Shown here one piece after another: positions 57,131 through 64,000 of a stretch of 64,000 nucleotides of DNA (position 1 is the first letter of the stretch; every line of letters begins with the position of its first letter). The translations under genes and the position numbers were made by a program. The stretch covers positions 20,619,562-20,683,561 of the forward strand of contig NW_004955434.1 in assembly GCF_000276665.1 (NCBI RefSeq), read 5' to 3'. The DNA is from Chinchilla lanigera (lineage: Eukaryota; Chordata; Mammalia; Rodentia; Chinchillidae). The notes beneath the pieces are model-generated. The model saw only the letters and a list, made by a program, of their open reading frames with translations. It did no database searches and was not told where the DNA came from.

Positions 57131-57719
57131 CTATGATTCATATATAACATACCATTAACTATGTTGCAACTATCCACTGCCTGTCTTCCTGCATGCTTAC
57201 CATAAATTTACCTTCCATTAATCACCTTTCACCCAAATAAAGGGGTGGATTCAAGGGTGAGTAGCTGTGTCCTAGTACCAAAGCCTTGGATTTGATTCCA
57301 CAGTGCTTATGCTAGGAGACTAGAATCTCCGTGATTCCATGTTGCTTCTGCCAGCCCCCACCTGTGCACCCTGTAACTCACAGGTGGGCAGAGCCCCAAT
57401 GTTAGGCTACTTACAAAAACTGAAATGTAATCATTCACACCTTAAACATTCCGTGTGCAAATCACTCATGCCCTGTGCTTTGTCTTCCTGTGCCTATTGG
57501 TCATGTTACATAATGCCTCAAACTAGGGGTGGACAGGAGAAAAGTAAGACACACTGAACTGCAGAGTGTGAGTTAGGGTGTACTCAGCAATGACACCCCT
57601 AAAAATTACTTGCAGGTAAGAGGTCGTGGTTATATCTTTTAATTAATTAATAACCTCTATTAGAAATCCAAGAGAAAAGCGAAAAGAAAGTAAGTTCTAA
57701 GTGTCAGAAATACAGTTCT

Positions 57720-57865
57720 ATTCTCTAAAGTTTGTCAGCTGTATAAATTTCTGCAAGACACTTAAACTGTAAAACCTTGGTGATGTCACCTGCAAAACAA
57801 GTGGAGTACATGCTCTCTGAGTTCTCTGCTAGCTCTAATTTTCTGTGTCTATGATCTGTGAGCGT
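57720..57865 (+). mobile_element. MIR3-like SINE fragment
   Basis: 'gcaagacacttaaactgtaaaacc', 'gatgtcacctgcaaaac', and the end 'gctagctctaattttctgtgtctatgatctgtga', the last two close to the MIR3 end 'cagctctaaaattctatgat'. It is diverged. Confidence 0.5.
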
Positions 57866-59833
57866 TAATTATCCATGGCTCAATCACTATGAATAATCAG
57901 GACTTGGCTGTACTTGTTTTGTCTGACGGCACCCTAAAGGAATGGCCCAGAAAAAAAGGGAAACCCAAGCTTTCGGGACTCCTCAAACCCTCGTCCAACT
58001 CATGATCAGTTCATGTTTTCTCAGCCTTTAAAACTATGCGTATTAATTTTTATTTAATGCTGCAAAACTGAAATCACCTTGTTTGTAACAACAAATATGA
58101 GTTTTAAGCATCTTATTTTATGAGATACTATATTCTTAATTTCTGGAGTGTTCTGGTCTAGAGAAAAAGTGGTACTTAAAAGAATATTACTGCAGTGGAG
58201 AAATCAGAAAGCAGCAAGTAAACTGGCCTCACAGAGAGTAGGTAGCAGACCTTATCCACAATGCCAAGTGCAATAAAGGACATGGGCTGCTTCCGTGGGG
58301 AAGATACAGCAAAACACAACCTCAGTAGAATGTATACATAGACATAATTCTACTTAAATTAGCAGCATTTTACACTGCACTACCATTTTTCCCTTTGGGA
58401 AAGACCACACCGACAAATTAGTCAAATAATCCTCCCTAGAGAGTGGAACAGAAACCACAGGCTCTGTGCACCATTTCTGGGTTCTAAAACACTAAGGAGG
58501 CTCGGCAGCCATCCACCGCAGGATCGGGGTAGCTGTGGCAGTTGGCCGCTCTGTTGTGTGAGTGACTTCTCTGCACCAGTGTTTGGGAGGTTACTTTATA
58601 CTTGGTACAGGTGTTTCTTGTTTTGAACTTATAGGGTGTGCTCATCATTTCCTTTCTTCTGTGCAAGTCTCTTGTCCTGCTTGTTCAAAGCTATCCCACC
58701 TCCTGGTAGGCAGGCCAGTGATTAGAGGGATGTACTTGTGGGTAAGTGGAATCACACTGCCTAAAGTCAAGCATCTTGCTTAATGCCCTCACTTCTCATC
58801 TTGTCCCAGCTTCTGAATGAAAGCAGCTAAGTAGGGGAGCGGGTGAGCCTCGCATGAATAGACACTTGTTCCCTGCTGCAAAGCTGTGCTGGCATTGCCG
58901 GAGTGTGCTGGTTTGCATCAGCAGATGCTTTAACAATCCAGTGAAAACAGCTTATAAAGTGAAAACCTATCATTTGTAAAGCTGCAAACAGAGAGCTTTG
59001 TTTGCCCACAGAGCGTTTTTTCCATGGAACCCTGAGGCCATGGGCTTTTTTGGGACAAGTTTCAACTCTGCTTGGCAGACGTTTATTGTGCTGTGGAGGA
59101 AAGGCTCAGATAAGCAGGGCATGCTATTGTGCACGGCGTAAGGATTGCGGGCTTAAGACCCCTGCTTGGCTGCCTTTAAATTAGAACTACTTCACAATTA
59201 CCTGTGATCCAAATGACACCGTGTAAACAAGTGAGAATGAAGTCTGTATAATCTCTTCTTGACATTAAAAATGTTGCCCTCACCTTTAGTTAGTTATTTC
59301 CAAAACAACATTATCAGAGTTACTAGCAAGTAGCAGCAGCTGTATATTAGAATTTTTTGTTTTGGATGAGGTTCTAGCCAGTAGGAAAAAATGATCTAAA
59401 TTCTGGTGATAACAATGGATCTAGGTCCAATCCCTACGCAATCAGATAGACTGCATTATGCACAGGGCCATATTCTAAAAGGGATGAAATTTCACAGAAG
59501 TCTGGCAATTCTCACATTAAAATTTACTTTGTTGGCTAATAAGAATAGGCCACAGGTTTCATAGGGTTGGATTTTTTATGCACCTTCCTTTAGCCACTTT
59601 GAGAATAGTTCTTGTCTACTGCTTAGTTCTTTATTCTTCTGGTTTTTTTTTTTTAAATTAACCTATCCTTAATCTTTCTCACAAACCTGCATAACTCCAC
59701 ACCTGTCCTAAGGGTACAGAGAGACCGGATTAGATATTTGTACATAGCTCTTGCGATTTAGAAGTAGAATTGATCCACATATATGTTTGTGATGCTTCTG
59801 ATCTTCTTTTATAATCTATGAGCTAGATGGTTC
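57866..59833. other. Mostly unique non-coding; possible enhancer-like block
   Basis: No gene recognised. The part at 58,850-59,160 is unique, moderately GC-rich and dense in factor-like motifs: octamer-like 'tttgcat', 'aacaat' (SOX-like), 'agataag' (GATA). No repeat features are seen. It may be a conserved non-coding element, but this rests on texture alone. Confidence 0.3.
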
Positions 59834-60061
59834 CTAATCCATTGGTTTTATATTGATTGGCTCCATGTCAATGAATTTTACAATTTCTGGGATCACAACT
59901 TGGATGTCAATAATATTAGTACCAGAATTCGTCTCTTCCTCCTGTGGCAGAAACATTTCCTCACATGCATGAGGCTGAAAACTACTTTCTTTGTGGAAAT
60001 CCGCAGTGAGAGACACTGCTAAATGAGAGCAGTATTTTGTAGAACATACTGTGGTCTGCAC
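59834..60061 (-). other. Minus-strand open frame ending in acidic tail, unrecognised
   Basis: An ATG frame of 75 codons. About halfway, a 'gtttctgccacag' splice-acceptor-like site precedes an open segment beginning EEETNSGTNIIDIQVV and ending at TAG. It could be a small terminal exon or a decayed retrocopy. No family was recognised and there is no A-tail. Chance remains the most likely explanation. Confidence 0.15.
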
Positions 60062-62486
60062 GGAGCTCGTATTTTAGATGAGTTCGGAGGTAACGTGATT
60101 TCTTACCACTAAACTCTAGTATGTGAAAAGAATATAGACTTAAAAATGCTAAAAATGAAACAACCGTTTGGAGACTTGAAAATAAGCAGCAAAATAAAAC
60201 AAAAACTAAGTATCAATTTCTTTGAGCTTCAGACCAGGGAGATTCACAAAGTCCAGACTATGTTTCATGAGCTGCTTTTCCCCCAAACATTAAGTCATCG
60301 CTGTGAACTCCATGTCAGGTGAATGTCTGTAGATGGTCGCTAGAAGCCAGGTGTACGCACTGGTACAGAGGAGAAAGCTGCTCTGTGGAAGTTCATGGCT
60401 GCACAGGAAGGAAGTCTACACCACCCCAGTTCTTCACACCCACCATACTGAGCCTCCCGGGCAATTTCCTGCCTCCAAACTACTGCCAGTTTCTGCTGTA
60501 TGAGTAGAAGGAAATCCTGCTAGGATCAGCTCTACAAAACACATGGGAAATGGTTTTATACTTACTGATTTGTGAATGTAGATGTTTATTACACTAGAGC
60601 AAAAGCTTTTAGAACAAGCTTCTTTTGAAGAATTTGCGGTGTTTACCTTCCTCCGAGGCCCAGAAATCTTACACTTTCAAGGAATGGGCAAAGAATATTG
60701 GCATAAACTCTTCAAGGTGAAAAATTTAAGAGTTATAATTTTACAGGTTCTTGAAGCCAGAGCATGAAGAGTATTAAAATATAAAATATTGGTTTGCATT
60801 TAGTAAATAAGCAGTTGGAGATTACCTGGAATTCTCTGCTAACTTCTTGCGTTTATTTAGAAAAGAAGGCATCCTTTGTATCAAGGCTGGTGCTTACCCT
60901 TAGAATCTAATTGGCATTTGGTAAAACACAGTACGTGGGCTGAGTCATTTAACATCCCCTAATAATGTCATGGAGTTTGGATGAAAGGATTAGTTCCCAA
61001 TGTGTAATTATCTCTTAAGATGAAACTCTGCACAGTGTTAACATAAAAGTTATCAGAATGCCTTTTGTAATTCGCTAGCACTTCGCCATGAGAGCATTAT
61101 TGTGGGCTGGTTGAGGAAAGTGTTACATTTTGTTGTTCTTTCTGGTAGTAGCATGGAATGAGTTTGAGGCAATAATGAATTGATAGGCATTACTTAGCTC
61201 TGCGGTTTGTTCACAGCCCAGTATGAATTCTATAAAATAACTTAAGAGACAGCAACTGTGTACCACGAAAGACTCTTCTCAATTGCATGTACAGACACAA
61301 GAAGTTTAGGGTGTGTCAAATACAAAATTCTTTTGGACAAATTTCTGTCCCACATCTAATTTGCAACTTTGTGGAGGTAGTCAACTCTCATATTTTTTTC
61401 CTCTCTCCTGTTTGTACCTATTCATTGCTTCGTGCTGTACCATCTCTGGGGGTCTCTCTCCTTCTCATTATAAGACCCCAGGGGTGAGGTAGAGGTGCCA
61501 GGAATCACCGCAAAATATTCAGCTATTTACACTCAAACAGCAGATCATCTAGGAAGAGTTTGGAGTCTTTGCACCTCACCCCAGGGCATAGGTGATTGCA
61601 GGTCTTTGCACTGTGTGGTTGGCCAACTTGGGGACATTCTGAAGAATATTAAATGCTTCAGGGAAAGAATCATGTTCTCTGCTTCTATTATTAACTTCAG
61701 CTTAGCACTCAATGTGTCTCCCTTTTCCTGAGGGCCAATGTAAGCCAGGTAGTCTTTTGACCATGTCCATTAAATTCAATAAATATGACTAAGTAGAAGT
61801 CCTATCTTATAACTTGGAGTTCCTAGGTCAAAGAGATCTATGACAATAACAATAAAACATGCACCTGAAGTTTATGCCGAGTGATCTTTTGGTCTCTTTT
61901 ACCAAAAAAAGTGTAGCCTACTCTAGGTACCGTACATTCCGTCTTCCTCAAAATTCTTAGCTCTTGATAGCTTGGTACCACTTTTGTGAAAGTAAATGAT
62001 CAGAGTCCTCTGACATCTATGTAGGAGTGGTTTATGGCCACAGTTTTGATGTCACTTGTCCCTATCTGTGAAAACAAGGACAGCAGAGAGAGTGACAGAC
62101 TGATACCGTATATTTTTCAATAGCAGCGTTGTCTTTCACTGTTCTGGGAAAATCAGTTTGGGATAGGCAAGAAGTAGAAAGTCATTCAGAAGACAAAGCA
62201 GAGCACAGGCCCAGGAGGCGAGGTTGCACTGCTCTTCAAGTCCAGCCAGGACAGGATCACAGTGAGTCCTGGCTTTCAGTTGACTTCTGTTTATTCATTA
62301 ATTCCTTACTTTCCTCCGTCCCTAAGACTATTTTCAGTTGGTCGATATTATTTGAGCTGTATTTCCTCATGGGTGTTCAAGGGCTTCATTTCTCTGAATA
62401 ATTTGCTCTGGCATTTGTTGTTGGTTTCTGACCTGGATCTGAGGATCTGGGTCTTGTTCTCAGCTCTTGGGCATCTCGAGGGTTAT
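60062..62486. other. Non-coding, nothing recognised
   Basis: No gene or confident repeat. The stretch 60,900-61,200 is unique AT-rich sequence with TAAT-type motifs. Open frames are under 80 codons. Confidence 0.45.
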
Positions 62487-63067
62487 TGTATTAGGGTTCT
62501 CTAGAAGAAGGCAATCAATGCAAAATATGTCTATAATTGTGCAAGGGGTTTTATTAGGAAGTTTTACAAAGTATCAGAGGATGCAGAGTCCACAGTGACC
62601 GTCTGTGAGATCAGAGGCAGAAGAAATCACAATGCCTGTCTGCAGGGTCAGAAGTGGAAGAATTCACAATGTCACTCTGTGCAAGGGAGAGGTGGAGTGT
62701 CCAGCAATTGTTCAGCACGAGAAGATGGAAGCCACAAAACAAGAGGGATCCAGAATGCGGCGCCGGTACAAGGTAGAGGCCTAGAAGCTCACTGGAGAGC
62801 CGCTGGCGCCAGTCTGTGGTAGAAGGCCGAGGACACTGGAGACTGATGTCCAAGGCAGTGGTGAAGACCGGAGCGCTTTCAAAACGCGGATTCTCCCTTC
62901 CATTTTCCTTTCATTCCACCCAGGCTACAGACTTACTGGTTGGTTCCACCCACATCCAGGATGGCTTCTTCCTCTTATTGGCTGACCTACATGTCAGTCA
63001 GACACGCACAGAACTCTGCCTTCCTAATCTGCTAAGTGTCTCTTGATTCATTCAGGTGGAAATATCA
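62487..63067 (-). mobile_element. ERVL-like solo LTR
   Basis: Plus-strand order: 'tgtattagggttctctagaag', 'aaggggttttattaggaag' (reverse-complement AATAA-type signal), several 'gatcagaggcagaag/ggtcagaagtggaag' repeated units, 'ccacccaggctacag', 'tccacccacatccaggatgg', 'cattcaggtggaaatatca'. Antisense 'ggttctctagag...tttatta' starts are typical of ERVL-type LTRs. Ends are TG...CA, but 5-bp target duplications do not match. Open frames inside are chance. Confidence 0.65.
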
Positions 63068-63716
63068 TGATAAAGGTCACACTTACCTATGGTCATTCAG
63101 TCATCTGTATTTCACGCTCGTTTCTGGAAATGCAGGGAGCTGTCAGGAAGAACTGGTTTTGTGAACCGTGACACAGAGTATGGTTTGGACTGGCGTAGTA
63201 TAGTTAACTAGGCAGATTTAGAGAAATTCTTGAATTCTGCTATCGGGGTCCAGGAAAGAAATGAAGATATTCATTTCAAAGGATGAAGCTTCGACCTACC
63301 TCCTTGGCTCCATCCTTGGGACAAGCTGTTACTCCAACTGGAACATCCTGGGCCAAATGTTCACAGGGACCCAGATCTGAGCCACTCACTCCGTGTCACT
63401 TTTGGAAAAGAAATGCTGGCGGGGTGGGGCTGCAGCAGCTGCCATCTTCCTCCTGGTGACTGCAGAGTTTTGGCTCAGAGCGGAAGACTCTCTAAGCTAA
63501 GTGGAAATAGGGCCCGTATGCTTCTAAGAAACATTACTACATTCCACAAAAGTTCTTTAATGAGGCCCCATAGCCCAGGGCCATTTTTTTTTAAACCCCA
63601 CTTTGCTATGTCAACTTGTAGGTGATATGTAGGAAGCAAAAATTAATCTGGCACCACACGAATGAGTCAACCAACCTACCCTCCTACAGTATTTACCAGT
63701 TGACTCAGGGGATTAC
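63068..63716. other. Non-coding, nothing recognised
   Basis: No gene or repeat recognised. Confidence 0.5.
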
Positions 63717-63730
63717 TAAAACTTAGTTTT

Positions 63731-63820
63731 GTTTTGTTTTCTTTTCTTGGGGCTAAGGATTGAGCCAGAATCTTGTGTATACTAAGCACATGCTCTACCA
63801 CTGACCTGTCCCCCGGCTCC
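63731..63820 (-). mobile_element. ID-type/tRNA-derived SINE with target duplication
   Basis: T-rich tail, then 'ggggctaaggattgagccag', 'tactaagcacatgctctaccactgac', 'tgtcccccggctcc', the reverse-complement SINE order in diverged form. Flanking repeats 'taaaacttagtttt' (63,717-63,730) and 'taatacttagtttt' (63,821-63,834) differ at one base. Confidence 0.8.
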
Positions 63821-64000
63821 TAATACTTAGTTTTTGTTCAACTTTGTTAAACAAACTTAGGAAAAGTGAATAATCCTCTTATTTACCTCTAAACTGTGAT
63901 TGGTTTTAGCAGATATGAAAAAGATAGCAACAATTTCGTTTTCTGAAATGATCCTCATGTCACATACTCTTTCTTCAGAATAAAGTGCAGAGATTTTTTT

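Noticed and set aside
1..64000. CRISPR arrays, tRNA/rRNA genes, bacterial operons, phage or mitochondrial insertions
   Set aside because: None of the expected repeat-spacer patterns, RNA folds, long frames or mitochondrial gene order are present. tRNA-like boxes belong to SINEs.

Overview
This window looks like nuclear DNA from a rodent, mostly intergenic or intronic sequence. The evidence is its repeats. There are three B1 SINEs with the internal duplication typical of rodent B1, and about eight tRNA-derived SINEs of the ID type. The best ID copies end in a CCGGTACC-type 3' box that differs from the mouse and rat consensus. Several 5'-truncated L1s, MaLR LTRs and old mammalian L2, MIR and DNA transposons are also present. 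I saw no B2 or B4, so a non-murid rodent (for example hystricomorph, beaver-like or squirrel-related) is likely, but I cannot name the species. No bacterial, phage, CRISPR, rRNA or tRNA gene was found.

Layout. 1-5.3 kb: mostly unique AT-rich sequence with two MIRs and a small GC-rich islet near 4.0 kb. 5.35-5.99 kb: a near-perfect 633-bp palindrome made of an LTR-like repeat. 6.1-7.3 kb: an ID and two MaLR LTRs. 7.9-8.1 kb: a B1. 10.7-12.5 kb: a minus-strand MaLR with one LTR, its internal region, and a nearly deleted 5' LTR. 13.37-13.50 kb: a GC-rich block on the minus strand with a splice acceptor, an open frame and a splice donor, the best candidate coding exon here. 16.3-16.7 kb: two oppositely oriented IDs with target-site duplications. 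19.4 kb and 48.8 kb: pogo/Tigger-type MITEs flanked by TA. 24.3-24.8 kb: two opposed mariner fragments, followed by a minus-strand L1 bounded by an exact 16-nt duplication (24,849-26,801). 28.6 kb: a long (GA)n tract. 33.3-34.9 kb and 41.75-42.7 kb: L2 relics. 35.4 kb: an LTR with several CCAAT boxes. 44.7-46.9 kb: plus-strand L1 relics around a MaLR LTR. 49.1-54.7 kb: an old minus-strand L1 broken up by at least five younger insertions. 62.5-63.1 kb: an ERVL-like LTR.

There is no gene cluster to describe as a system. Nearly all open frames are short and many lie in transposons. The longest (193 codons) is about what chance gives in 128 kb of two-strand sequence. The items most worth checking are the candidate exon at 13,372-13,498 and the palindrome at 5,353-5,985. 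Repeat family names come from memory of family features, without any database search.
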